From assembly GCF_042646065.1 (NCBI RefSeq), contig NZ_JBHRTA010000056.1, positions 1 through 30,274 on the forward strand: a DNA stretch of 30,274 nucleotides, given 5' to 3'. This stretch comes from Parapedobacter deserti (GTDB lineage Bacteria > Bacteroidota > Bacteroidia > Sphingobacteriales > Sphingobacteriaceae). The notes beneath the pieces were generated by a model. The model was not told the DNA's origin, ran no database searches, and saw only the letters and a program-made list of their open reading frames with translations. Each line of letters opens with the position of its first letter. The first letter of the stretch is position 1. Shown here piece after piece: positions 7,085 through 15,162 of this stretch. The position numbers were made by a program, and so were the translations under genes.

Positions 7085-7836
7085 AGTACCTGATCGTAGA
7101 AGACGAGCAGCTTGCTTACGAGGAGCTGAAGCGTATGATTGCAAAATTGCGCCCCGATTATGTGCTGGAGAGCCATACCAAAACGGTCGTTGATACCATC
7201 GGGTTTCTGAAAGCAACTGCCGTTGACCTGATCCTGATGGATATCCGCCTTGCAGACGGCAACTGCTTCGAGGTGTTTAACCACGTGAAAGTGACCACAC
7301 CGGTGATCTTTACCACGGCTTACGATGAGCATGCCATCAAAGCGTTCAAGCTAAACAGTGTCGATTACCTGTTAAAACCGTTTGATGAGCAGGAACTGGA
7401 AGCGGCACTGACCAAGTTTGAAACCATCTTTAATAACCACCCGGATAAGGCCAGTCCCCGGAATGTTGAACAGCTCCTGCCGCTCAAAACCAAGAACCGT
7501 TTCCTGATAGCCAAAGGGGAAAATTACCATTATATCGAAACCACGGATATCGCCCATTTTTATAGCGAAGACGGGGTCGTCTTCCTCCACACATTCAACG
7601 ATCGGCGGTACATCATTAATTATACGTTAGACCAATTAGCACAGCAGCTCGATCATCGGCTGTTTTTCCGCGTATCGCGCAACTGCATCGGCCATGTAAA
7701 AGCGATAGAAAACGTCGCCAAATACTTCAACAGCCGGCTGAAGCTTTCCTTCTCACCGGAATGCCCGCACAAGGTTTTGGTGAGCCGGGTGCGCGTTCCA
7801 GACTTTCTGAAATGGATGGACGGGATCGTGGAATGA
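7081..7836 (+). CDS. LytTR-family response regulator
   Basis: 251 residues. The receiver domain (1-115) has the acidic pocket VEDE (residues 6-9), phosphoacceptor Asp54 in LILMDIRLADG, and Lys99 in DYLLKPF. The LytTR DNA-binding domain (about 145-250) shows the usual IETTDIAHFYSEDGVVFLHT start and the FFRVSRNCIGHVKAIENV block. LytTR domains bind paired 9-10 bp direct repeats upstream of their targets. Its ATG overlaps the stop of the kinase gene, forming a two-gene operon; the partner kinase must be its phosphodonor. The downstream Crp-family gene starts 73 bp later and may be separately transcribed. Confidence 0.94.
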   Translation: MKYLIVEDEQLAYEELKRMIAKLRPDYVLESHTKTVVDTIGFLKATAVDLILMDIRLADGNCFEVFNHVKVTTPVIFTTAYDEHAIKAFKLNSVDYLLKPFDEQELEAALTKFETIFNNHPDKASPRNVEQLLPLKTKNRFLIAKGENYHYIETTDIAHFYSEDGVVFLHTFNDRRYIINYTLDQLAQQLDHRLFFRVSRNCIGHVKAIENVAKYFNSRLKLSFSPECPHKVLVSRVRVPDFLKWMDGIVE

Positions 7837-7909
7837 CCAGGGGCCTTTGCATGTAGCGGAATAGTGCGTATATTCGGTGTGGATAGTAAGAAGGAACAGT
7901 GAACTACCC

Positions 7910-8488
7910 ATGTTAGCACAACTTTTTAAATATACAGACCGGTTTGTGAACTTCTCAAGTGCAGACAAAGAGTTGTTGGCTGCTGCACTGTCATTCCGAA
8001 AAGTGGATGCAAAATCAGAATTAGTTTCATACGACAAACGGACAGACAATTTGTTTTTCTTACTCAAGGGCTGCGTACGGAAATACTACGTGAAAGATGG
8101 CGAACAACTCACGATCTATCTTATGACCGAAGGTAATTTCATCGGAGCGTTTGAAAGCTTCATCACGGGAATGAGAAGCAAAGAAGCGATTGAAACACTT
8201 GAACCCGCTGAATTGCTTGTCCTCAACAAAAATGATCTGGACCGACTTTACGAAACGATTCCCTCAATGAACGAGTTTGTGAGAAAAATTCTGGAGCAAA
8301 CGCTTATTCAGTTTCATCAAGCCTTGGCTTCATTTGTTTTAGACAAACCAGAAGAACGCTATATCAATTTGCTGTCGCAAAACCCGGAACTTTTTCAACG
8401 CGTTCCTCAACATATGCTGGCTACTTACCTAGGCATTACGGCGACCTCGTTAAGCCGTATCCGCAAAAGAATCTTTGGAAAGGTGTAA
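7910..8488 (+). CDS. Crp/Fnr-family transcriptional regulator
   Basis: 192 residues from the ATG at 7910; the frame extends to a GTG at 7877, but the family fold starts after MLAQLFKYTDRFVNFS. The N-terminal cyclic-nucleotide-binding-type beta roll covers about residues 20-110 (FRKVDAKSELVSYDKRTDNLFFLLKG). The C-terminal winged helix ends in PQHMLATYLGITATSLSRIRKRI, where the recognition helix lies. No cysteine cluster for an iron-sulphur centre and no clear cAMP phosphate cassette are visible, so the ligand is uncertain. A near-consensus TATATTCG at 7869-7876 could be its -7 element. The epimerase 78 bp downstream on the same strand is a likely target. Confidence 0.9.
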   Translation: MLAQLFKYTDRFVNFSSADKELLAAALSFRKVDAKSELVSYDKRTDNLFFLLKGCVRKYYVKDGEQLTIYLMTEGNFIGAFESFITGMRSKEAIETLEPAELLVLNKNDLDRLYETIPSMNEFVRKILEQTLIQFHQALASFVLDKPEERYINLLSQNPELFQRVPQHMLATYLGITATSLSRIRKRIFGKV

Positions 8489-8565
8489 TCATACGTCTTT
8501 TCTTGTCTTTTGTAAACGTTTTTCGTTTCTGCGCTTGCCAACTTTGCATGGTATAATTTCTAAAC

Positions 8566-9543
8566 ATGCAAAGAATGAAACAAGTATTTGTAACTGGCGG
8601 TTCGGGTTTTGTGGGGCAAAACCTAATCCCCATGCTCATCGAAAAGGGTTATCAGGTAAAAGCACTGGCGCGTTCGGCAGAAGCCATTGAAAAAGTAGAA
8701 CGCCTAGGAGCAACAGCGATTAAAGGTGATCTGAGTGACAAGGAAGCGATAACAGACGGCGTAAAAGAATGTATTTCGGTATTCCATTTAGCGGCGTCGG
8801 TCGATTTTTTTGCCTCTGAACAAGCTCTCAAAAAATTGCACGTTGAAGCGACCGAACGCTTAGTGTCGGCTGCAAAAGATGCCAACGTTCGAAAGTTCAT
8901 TTACCTGGGTGCGGCATCCGTAATTATGAATGGTAAACCGATACGGAACGCTGATGAAACTTTTGTCTCAGACAACATCATTGACGGCTATTCAAGAACA
9001 AAACTGCAGGCCGAAAAGCTGGTTTTGCGTAGCAATACCAAAACGTTTCAAACGGCGTCACTGAGGCCGCCATTGATCTGGGGTAAAGGCGACCCGAACA
9101 CATTAGCCGGAATCATCGAAGCGGTACAGAAAGGGCGTATGCGATTTATCGACGGAGGCAACCATCGGTTTGTTACCTGCCACGTGAAGAATGTCTGCCA
9201 CGCGCTGTATCTTGCAGAGCAATCCGAACAAAGCGGCGGAAAGGCATACTTCCTAACTGACGGAGAAACGCCCATTTTCAAAGACTTTATTACGAAATAC
9301 GTAGCAACGCAAGGTGTAAGCGTTCCGGATAAAAGCGTCTCCCTGTCAACGGCAAAAAGGGCGGCAACGGTAATGGAATTCGTTTGGAAAGTGTTTGGAT
9401 TTAAAGGACACCCTCCCCTTTATAAAGGGCTTGTAAATACTTTGGGTTTGGAATTCATTACCACCGACAAAAGAGCAAAACAGGAACTCGGCTATAAAAC
9501 ACTTGTAACCATAGAACAAGGACTGGCCTTTATGAAGAATTAA
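8566..9543 (+). CDS. NAD-dependent epimerase/dehydratase (extended SDR family)
   Basis: 325 residues; ATGs at 8566 and 8575 are both plausible starts. The Rossmann nucleotide site VFVTGGSGFVGQNLI is at residues 7-21, with the TGxxGxxG pattern of extended short-chain dehydrogenases. The acidic residue of GDLSD (about 55-59) and the catalytic YSRTK (Tyr and Lys, near residue 145) follow, with Ser of GAASVIMNG upstream. The C-terminal half carries the substrate region (LRPPLIWGKGDP, HVKNVCHALYLA), which is closest to the 3-beta-hydroxysteroid dehydrogenase/isomerase-like subgroup. It is cytoplasmic and oxidises or reduces a hydroxyl on a sugar, sterol-like or other small substrate. Probably controlled by the adjacent Crp-family regulator. 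Confidence 0.9.
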   Translation: MQRMKQVFVTGGSGFVGQNLIPMLIEKGYQVKALARSAEAIEKVERLGATAIKGDLSDKEAITDGVKECISVFHLAASVDFFASEQALKKLHVEATERLVSAAKDANVRKFIYLGAASVIMNGKPIRNADETFVSDNIIDGYSRTKLQAEKLVLRSNTKTFQTASLRPPLIWGKGDPNTLAGIIEAVQKGRMRFIDGGNHRFVTCHVKNVCHALYLAEQSEQSGGKAYFLTDGETPIFKDFITKYVATQGVSVPDKSVSLSTAKRAATVMEFVWKVFGFKGHPPLYKGLVNTLGLEFITTDKRAKQELGYKTLVTIEQGLAFMKN

Positions 9544-9678
9544 GCACTGGTACCGATTATTCTAATGTTCTCATGTTGCAATTCATCCCGCTGATATTGA
9601 AGTCTGCAGTTTATTGCTTTCTGTTTTGTCCCATTCCGCTTTTTTTTGTTCAAAAAGGAATAAGCGAAAACACAAATC

Positions 9679-10599
9679 ATGAAGTTGACATCATTTTGTT
9701 TGGCGGCATTGTTTATGCTGCTGGGTCTGGGAGCAAGGGCACAACAGCTGTCTTTCAAGACGGAGTACATTGGGAATTCGGGGTACTATTACCTGCCTCC
9801 CGGTGAAAAGCCGCGGGAAAAAATCGGTGACGCCAAAGGCTCGGCGATGGTCTATCAGGGTGCATTCAGTATGCCCTTATCGATGAAATTAAATGCAAAC
9901 AACCGTCCGACTGCCTGGGGCGTCGGTCTTGGTGCCGCGTACGTTTCGTTAAAAAACCAAAATTTCTCGCAGCACATGGTCTCCGAAATCGTGAACCTAC
10001 AGCTGCGCGTTTACCACTTGCGCCCGTTGAACGATAAATGGTCGATGCGGGCGAGCGTAGGAGCGGGGATATTTACACCCACGACCGATTTTTCCCGAAT
10101 CGGCTTCAAAAACGTGCTTGGGAGCGGGGGTGTGGTGTTTATCCGCCACCTGAACCCCAACCTCGATATCGGCGGCGGTGTGGCGATAAACAGTTCCCTC
10201 GGGTATCCGATGGTGTTTCCGGCCGTCTATGTCAACTGGCGGCATGACGGGAAATTCGACGTAACTATTGAGCTGGTCGAAGGGTTGGATGTGTCGGCGG
10301 GTTACGGCTTCAATGACCGCTTCAAGCTGTCGTATGCCCTTGAAATGAACGGGCAGGTCGCTTTGCTCAAAAAGGACGGCAAAGACGTGATCTTCTCGCA
10401 TCAATACATCGTTACGGGGTTTCGGCCCGAATTAACGCTTGGCAAAACGGGGCTGTCGATGACGGCGATGGCAGGGCTAAACCTGTTCCGTCCGGCATCT
10501 TACAGCGACCGAACCTTGAAAGGGGTGTTTGCCGGGGATAATGACTATCATTTTTCGGCCTCTCCCTATGCGTCAGTAGGGTTAAAAATGAAGTTTTAA
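9679..10599 (+). CDS. Outer-membrane beta-barrel protein, DUF6268-like
   Basis: 306 residues with a typical signal peptide (MKLTSFCLAALFMLLGLGARAQ). The rest alternates amphipathic strands and ends in Phe (YASVGLKMKF), the usual C-terminal signature for assembly by the BAM machinery. Length and pattern fit the DUF6268 family of Bacteroidota outer-membrane proteins, whose function is not known. It precedes the acyltransferase gene by a single base, so the two are almost certainly one transcript. Pairing with a lipid A-type acyltransferase hints at outer-membrane lipid work, which is inference. Family name moderately sure, barrel nature sure. Confidence 0.82.
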   Translation: MKLTSFCLAALFMLLGLGARAQQLSFKTEYIGNSGYYYLPPGEKPREKIGDAKGSAMVYQGAFSMPLSMKLNANNRPTAWGVGLGAAYVSLKNQNFSQHMVSEIVNLQLRVYHLRPLNDKWSMRASVGAGIFTPTTDFSRIGFKNVLGSGGVVFIRHLNPNLDIGGGVAINSSLGYPMVFPAVYVNWRHDGKFDVTIELVEGLDVSAGYGFNDRFKLSYALEMNGQVALLKKDGKDVIFSHQYIVTGFRPELTLGKTGLSMTAMAGLNLFRPASYSDRTLKGVFAGDNDYHFSASPYASVGLKMKF

Positions 10600-10600
10600 G

Positions 10601-11476
10601 ATGAACCCGAAGCGAGCCGTACTGAACGTAGCCTATTGGGGCGTTTATGGAATTACTTATGCCGTAAGCCTGCTGCCCATCGCATGGCTGTATGCGATGG
10701 CTTCTTTGACGTTTTTCCTCGCTTATTACCTCATCGGGTACCGGAAAACAACGGTCATCCAAAATGTGGCGCGTTCTTTTCCGGATAAGCGATATGGGGA
10801 AATCCACGCCATCGTAAAAAAGTTCTACGTGTGCTTTTGCGCCTATTTTGCTGAAATCATAAAAGGCGTCTCTGCGCCGATAGACCTACTGGAGAAGAAG
10901 ATCATCTTCGAGAATCTGGGGTTGATCGACCGGTATATCAACAGCGGGCGCAATGTGATTGCCTGTCTGGGGCATTGCGGCAATTGGGAGATGCTGAATG
11001 TGATGCCCTATAAAATGCGCCACGAGGTATATGCCGTTTACAAACCCCTCCGGTCGGCAACGATGAACCGGCTGATGGCCAAGCTCCGGTCCCGTTTTGG
11101 CATGAAGTTAATGTCTGGTAGCGCCGTGATCCGCCACATGCTAGCTAAAAAAACACGCCCGGCGGTCTACCTGTTTCTTGCTGATCAATGTCCGCACATT
11201 AAGGAGGATAAATACCGGTTTACGCTATTGAATCAGGAAACCTATGTTTTTTCGGGTATGGAAAAACTGGCTCGCGCAGGTCGGGCGGCCGTGATCTACC
11301 TGCACATTACGCAGGTATCAAAGGGACACTATAAAATAGTCTGCGTACCCCTATGTGCCGAAGCCGAAGCGATGGACGACGGCGAAATCACCCAGAAGTA
11401 CGTTGACCTGCTGACGGAAAATATCCAGGAGGAACCATACGGCTGGCTGTGGACACATAAGCGATGGAAAAGATGA
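10601..11476 (+). CDS. LpxL/HtrB-like lysophospholipid (lipid A-type) acyltransferase
   Basis: 291 residues. One N-terminal hydrophobic anchor (about residues 15-45) precedes the acyltransferase domain. The catalytic HX4E motif is HCGNWE (residues 125-130), followed by VYKPL and by FLADQCP, the counterparts of the family's substrate-binding blocks. A basic tail ends WLWTHKRWKR, the usual LpxL ending. The family adds a secondary acyl chain to lipid A precursors, or acylates ornithine or other lipids in Bacteroidota, on the inner face of the inner membrane. The start is one base after the barrel gene's stop, indicating translational coupling. Function as acyltransferase sure, acceptor uncertain. 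Confidence 0.9.
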   Translation: MNPKRAVLNVAYWGVYGITYAVSLLPIAWLYAMASLTFFLAYYLIGYRKTTVIQNVARSFPDKRYGEIHAIVKKFYVCFCAYFAEIIKGVSAPIDLLEKKIIFENLGLIDRYINSGRNVIACLGHCGNWEMLNVMPYKMRHEVYAVYKPLRSATMNRLMAKLRSRFGMKLMSGSAVIRHMLAKKTRPAVYLFLADQCPHIKEDKYRFTLLNQETYVFSGMEKLARAGRAAVIYLHITQVSKGHYKIVCVPLCAEAEAMDDGEITQKYVDLLTENIQEEPYGWLWTHKRWKR

Positions 11477-11503
11477 CGCGCTGGTGGATATTGATTAATT
11501 AGC

Positions 11504-11511
11504 TACATTTG
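11504..11511 (+). promoter_or_regulatory. Bacteroidota -7 element for the GNAT gene
   Basis: TACATTTG matches TAnnTTTG exactly, 24 bp before the ATG at 11535. A start near 11518 would leave a leader of about 17 nt. No good -33 element is seen. Confidence 0.45.
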
Positions 11512-11534
11512 AAATTGTCTCAACAGCTTCAAAA

Positions 11535-12014
11535 ATGACCGATAAAGAAGATATGAAGATAAGGGAGCTCCTCGGGTCGGAACCCATCCCATACGATCTA
11601 CTGCTGTTGGCAGATGAGACGATTGCGGCAATAGATAAATACATCCACGAAGGCAATATTTACGTCGTCGAAGGGGAAATTAAGATTATTGGGGTATATG
11701 TGCTCTGTCCCCTCCATACCGAAACGGTAGAGTTGAAAAACATTGCCGTTGCCGAGGCATACCAAAGCCGGGGCATCGGAAAACTTATGCTGGCCGATGC
11801 AGAAAAACGGGCAAAAGAAATGGGATTTCGGGAAATCATCGTGGGCACGCCCGATATCGCAACCAAGCAGATCAATTTTTACCAGAAAGCAGGCTTTGAA
11901 CGATTCGCCACCCGGAAAGACTTTTTTTTCCATAACTACGCGCAACCCATATACGAGAACGGTATACAACTGAAGGATATGGTGATGTTGCGAAAGCTAG
12001 TTTCAACTACGTAG
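11535..12014 (+). CDS. GNAT-family N-acetyltransferase
   Basis: 159 residues. The GNAT core is clear: the strand VELKNIAVAEAYQSRGIGKLML (about residues 67-88), with the acetyl-CoA pyrophosphate loop Q-S-R-G-I-G, then helix and strand AKEMGFREIIVGT. The closing NFYQKAGFERF block completes the core. The first 40 residues and the extended end after residue 125 would shape the substrate pocket. An internal Met at codon 7 is an alternative start. It transfers acetyl from acetyl-CoA to an amine; the acceptor cannot be told. Standalone gene with its own -7 element, 58 bp after the acyltransferase. Confidence 0.92.
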   Translation: MTDKEDMKIRELLGSEPIPYDLLLLADETIAAIDKYIHEGNIYVVEGEIKIIGVYVLCPLHTETVELKNIAVAEAYQSRGIGKLMLADAEKRAKEMGFREIIVGTPDIATKQINFYQKAGFERFATRKDFFFHNYAQPIYENGIQLKDMVMLRKLVSTT

Positions 12015-12137
12015 TCACCTTAACGGAAAGCCACCTCGAGTAACAAGCCGGGCATGAGACGGTAAGCTGGATCTGAACACTACGGGTACATTTGTTGACC
12101 CTGAAAGGAACAAGTTTAACGTGTTGCTTATTTAAAA

Positions 12138-12161
12138 TTGACTTATTAATTTCTACCTTTG
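12138..12161 (+). promoter_or_regulatory. Promoter of the rsgA leader
   Basis: TACCTTTG (12154-12161) is an exact TAnnTTTG -7 element, with a TTG at 12138-12140. The spacing is 13 bp rather than 19, so the -33 call is weak. A start near 12168 would give an unusually long leader of about 285 nt before rsgA at 12453. Confidence 0.5.
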
Positions 12162-12452
12162 TCGAACTAACGAATGATTTTATGTTTAATGCTCCATTCA
12201 ATTCGGATATTGTACTGTAAACAATCTGTATAATACAGTGCAGATTGTCCCATCGTTCCGCTCAAATAACCCTATTTGAGAAAAATCTTTTATTGGCATA
12301 GTTAATTTAAAATGCGTGCGATACAAAGGGATCGTTGTCTGCGTTTGACAACAACCTGGCGATCATGAACGCTAGAAACATACCAAGTGGTATTCTACCA
12401 AAAGAAGTGGATGCTACGACGGTACATTTATTCATGCTTAACATATAAAGCC
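12162..12452 (+). other. Structured 5' leader of rsgA with short reading frames
   Basis: No protein gene above 25 codons is supported in this stretch. Two overlapping minute frames open just after the promoter: ATG at 12174 (19 codons) and ATG at 12182 (MFNAPFNSDIVL, stop 12218-12220). The second frame's stop lies in a set of overlapping inverted repeats: ACTGTA (12214-12219) with TACAGT (12234-12239); ACAATCTG (12221-12228) with CAGATTGT (12241-12248); and the palindrome CTGTATaATACAG (12226-12238). A further perfect 8-bp hairpin has arms CTCAAATA (12261-12268) and TATTTGAG (12273-12280). The mutually exclusive pairings resemble an attenuator or a translation-sensing leader; that role is inference. 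Confidence 0.4.
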
Positions 12453-13508
12453 ATGATCAATTTAGAAACGTACGGTTGGAATAACAGATTGGACCAACAA
12501 AAACAAAAATCAATACATAAGGCGTTGTTTCATGGGCGAATAGCCATTGTGCATCGCACCTGCTATGAAGTAGTTTCCGAAGGTGGAATTTTTCAATGTG
12601 AACTGACCGGAAGCCTGCTATTCGGAAAATCGGCCTCTGAATTGCCGTGCGTTGGCGATTGGGTGATTTTTCAAGCCTTTGATGACCACAAAGGAATCGT
12701 AGTTGATATGTTAAGCCGGGAACGGACGTTGTATCGCAAGAAAAGCGGTACGGTTGCAGATCGACAAGCCATCGCCTCGCATGTCGACAAAGCATTTATC
12801 GTGCAAAGCCTCGACGGAAACTTCAACGTCCGTAAGGTCGAGCGTTTCCTGGTTCAGATAGGTGAGGCAGGGATCGAGGCCCTCTTGGTGCTTAACAAAG
12901 CGGATTTACGCTTTGACAAGGAACCCATCGACGAAGCGATCGAACACCTAGTTCATCGGATGCCGGTATACTTCACTAGCATTCATCAACCCCAGACGAT
13001 ACGCCAAATAGGGGAGTCCATTAGCCGTGGCGAGACGGTTATATTCGTCGGTTCTTCGGGCGTCGGGAAAAGTTCGCTGGTAAATGCACTTTGCGAGCGC
13101 CCCGTATTGGCTACTTCCGATATTAGTTTTTCCACAGGAAAGGGACGGCATACTTCGACTCGGAGAGAGATGGTATTGATGGATAACATGGGCATTTTAA
13201 TTGATACGCCTGGCGTTCGTGAATTCGGGTTAGCGATTGATGATCCGGATTCACTTACCGAAGTAAAAGAATTTCCCGACATTGCGGAATCATGTCGTTT
13301 TGAGGATTGTGAACATATCAACGAACCTGGCTGTGCGATTCTGGAAGCCGTAAATAATCGTACACTGGATCGTAAGGTCTACGAAAGCTATATAAAACTC
13401 CGTAGGGAGGCTTGGCATTTCTCGGCATCGGAACACGAAAAGCGTAAGAGAGAAAAGTCCTTTTCGAAAATCTTGGAAGAAGTAAAGCAACGCAAAGCGG
13501 ACCGTTAA
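12453..13508 (+). CDS. rsgA: Ribosome small-subunit-dependent GTPase A (RsgA/YjeQ family)
   Basis: 351 residues from the ATG at 12453; an upstream in-frame extension (12387) begins at a GTG and adds residues outside the family. The N-terminal OB-fold (about 25-90) is followed by a circularly permuted GTPase. The order is G4 NKAD (148-151), G1 GSSGVGKSS (200-208), then G3 DTPG (251-254). The zinc site is Cys281, Cys286, His288 and Cys294, and the end is a basic helical tail. RsgA tests maturation of the 30S subunit and releases RbfA, using GTP. The N-terminus (MINLETYGWN) resembles the secondary RsgA-like paralogues found in several phyla, so this may not be the housekeeping copy. Long structured leader upstream and a hairpin 33 bp downstream. 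Confidence 0.9.
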   Translation: MINLETYGWNNRLDQQKQKSIHKALFHGRIAIVHRTCYEVVSEGGIFQCELTGSLLFGKSASELPCVGDWVIFQAFDDHKGIVVDMLSRERTLYRKKSGTVADRQAIASHVDKAFIVQSLDGNFNVRKVERFLVQIGEAGIEALLVLNKADLRFDKEPIDEAIEHLVHRMPVYFTSIHQPQTIRQIGESISRGETVIFVGSSGVGKSSLVNALCERPVLATSDISFSTGKGRHTSTRREMVLMDNMGILIDTPGVREFGLAIDDPDSLTEVKEFPDIAESCRFEDCEHINEPGCAILEAVNNRTLDRKVYESYIKLRREAWHFSASEHEKRKREKSFSKILEEVKQRKADR

Positions 13509-13540
13509 TGCTTTAACGGGCATCATCCTATTGGCACTCC

Positions 13541-13566
13541 ATCCCTGCTTCGACAGAAGCAGGGAT
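13541..13566 (+). terminator. Hairpin downstream of rsgA
   Basis: Perfect 11-bp arms ATCCCTGCTTC (13541-13551) and GAAGCAGGGAT (13556-13566) with loop GACA, beginning 33 bp after the rsgA stop. The U-tract is poor (TATGTA), so termination efficiency is uncertain. The rest of the gap to 13704 holds nothing I recognise. Confidence 0.6.
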
Positions 13567-13703
13567 TATGTACGCTATACCTCCAAAAGGAGCGAACCTA
13601 TTTTTGATGAGTGGAGAGCCGTGATGCTTCCGAAACGGATATAAAGAAGAAGCAGCTAAGAGAGTGAAAAAAGCCAGCCGAGGACGGTCTATATAGGCTA
13701 GAT

Positions 13704-14511
13704 CTACTGTTCGTTTACCCGGTTATATAGACTTACAATTTCTTCTACAACTAAATCCGGTTCGTCGTAAAAAACATAGTGATCGGCATTTTCGACTAAG
13801 ACATATTTTCGATTCTTCTTATCCATGGCGAATCTTCTTAGGCCATCTAAAAACAACTGCCGATCATTCCCGTCAAACGGTGTTTTTCCAGAAGCTATCA
13901 CGGTTAGGGGTATTTGGATGGATTTTGAGACTTCACGCATTGCCTCACTGGTATTCTCATAATTTAAAACGAGGTGATAAAAGCCAATACTTTCCTTTTT
14001 AATGGATGCTAGGCTGTCCATAAAGAGTTGTTTAGTCTGCCTGGCACGTTGCGTGGTCATGAAATCAGGGCTCACAATATCAATGAAAACAGCTCCCTTT
14101 ACCTTATCCGGGGCATTGGAAATGAATTTCATGGCGTAATTCCCTCAAGGAATGGGCAACCAAGAAGTACGCTCCGTCAAATTTTAACTGTTTGAGGCAT
14201 ATCTGTAAATCGTTCACCTCGCTAGTAATGTCTATCTGGTTATTGTCAATTCCGCTTGCGCCAAATCCCGCCCGATCGTAGGTGACGAGTGGCGACCCGA
14301 TATGTTGCCGGAGCCGTTTACACACTTCGTTCCAAACGGATCCATCATTTCCAGCACCTGATTCAAAAATGATTGGGATACCAACCCCCGGAGTCACGTT
14401 AAAATGGAGTTGATAGTTTCCTACGTTGATAAGGGTGTCTGTTGGTTGCCCTAGGGCAACTGAACCGAAGAAGATGCCCAGCGCTAAAGTAAGCATGGAA
14501 AGGACTTTCAT
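13704..14511 (-). pseudogene. Secreted alpha/beta hydrolase, frameshifted at the nucleophile elbow
   Basis: Two adjoining frames make one alpha/beta hydrolase of about 268 residues. The N-terminal part (from ATG 14511) has a signal peptide (MKVLSMLTLALGIFFGSVALGQ), the oxyanion region FESGAGNDGSVWNEV and VTYDRAGFGASG, and reaches VAHSL with the nucleophile Ser. There the frame shifts near 14135-14139. The family expects AHSLGGNYAMKF; NYAMKF is read in the second frame, so two bases appear to be missing. The C-terminal part (to 13704) keeps the acid region (PLTVIASGKTPF) and the catalytic His of ENADHYVFYDEP. Apart from this single lesion it looks intact and has a consensus promoter, so it is either a very recent pseudogene or a sequencing error. 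Confidence 0.85.
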
Positions 14512-14532
14512 GCAGTTCGTTTGTCTATTGCC

Positions 14533-14562
14533 CAAATATACCGCTAAATTCCGCTATTCCAA
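14533..14562 (-). promoter_or_regulatory. Consensus Bacteroidota promoter of the alpha/beta hydrolase
   Basis: On the minus strand, TTG (14562-14560) is followed after exactly 19 bases by TATATTTG (14540-14533), matching the -33/-7 layout of the Bacteroidota primary sigma. Transcription should begin near 14526, which fixes the start codon at 14511 rather than at the upstream in-frame ATG (14535). Confidence 0.7.
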
Positions 14563-14575
14563 GTTCTATACCTCT

Positions 14576-14607
14576 TTTCGAAAAATTTTATCCCACGTGT
14601 GATTTTT
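14576..14607 (+). promoter_or_regulatory. 32-bp intergenic motif, copy 2 (upstream of ECF sigma)
   Basis: Starts TTTCGAAA and ends GTGTGATTTTT, matching 5933-5964 at 26 of 32 positions. It lies 39 bp before the sigma factor start and contains CCCACGTGTG. A near-consensus -7 element TAGCTTTC follows at 14611-14618. It may be the sigma gene's own or autoregulated promoter. Confidence 0.42.
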
Positions 14608-14646
14608 CGTTAGCTTTCGCGACTAATTGGGATATAGTAATAGCAA

Positions 14647-15153
14647 ATGTCAGCAAATACGGAAACATATACCAATGACTTTCTCGGCCTAATATCGGCC
14701 AACGAACGGCTAATTTATAAGGTATGCCGGGTATATGAGAGCGATGCCGACATACGTCAGGATATGTTCCAGGAAATTGTGTTACAGGCATGGAGCGCGT
14801 ATCCGAGATATCGGCGGGCTGCTGCATTCAGCACATGGCTTTATCGAATCGCGCTGAATACGGCGATTACTTTCCAGCGGAAAACCAAGCGAAACATGGT
14901 GACCAATGTGGCTGAACTGCCGGATGTACACGTCGTGACATCAGATGGTACACATGAAAAGTATGAAATGATGTATGAGCTGATTGCATCGCTGCCTTCG
15001 ATGGAGAAAGCATTGGTCATGCTTTATCTGGACGACTATCCCTATCGCGAAATAGCGGATATGCTGGGTATTTCCGAAAGCAACGTAGGTACCAAACTGG
15101 CACGCATAAAAGATAAATTGAGGAAACAAGCCGCCGTGCTTAATAACGTATAA
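14647..15153 (+). CDS. ECF-type RNA polymerase sigma factor
   Basis: 168 residues. Region 2 (about 20-85) has the core-binding and -10 recognition helices: DADIRQDMFQEIVLQAWSAY, then FSTWLYRIALNTAI. Region 4 (about 115-165) has the closing helix-turn-helix YREIADMLGISESNVGTKLARIKDKL. The linker between is short and there is no C-terminal extension, as in typical ECF factors. The next gene begins 9 bp downstream and encodes a membrane protein, the position usually held by an anti-sigma factor. It is divergent from the frameshifted hydrolase, and its upstream region holds the 32-bp motif shared with the histidine kinase. Confidence 0.93.
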   Translation: MSANTETYTNDFLGLISANERLIYKVCRVYESDADIRQDMFQEIVLQAWSAYPRYRRAAAFSTWLYRIALNTAITFQRKTKRNMVTNVAELPDVHVVTSDGTHEKYEMMYELIASLPSMEKALVMLYLDDYPYREIADMLGISESNVGTKLARIKDKLRKQAAVLNNV

Positions 15154-15162
15154 GAATAGACG

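Noticed and set aside
9573..9806. 77-codon plus-strand frame before the barrel gene
   Set aside because: Its second half overlaps the barrel gene in another frame and lacks motifs.
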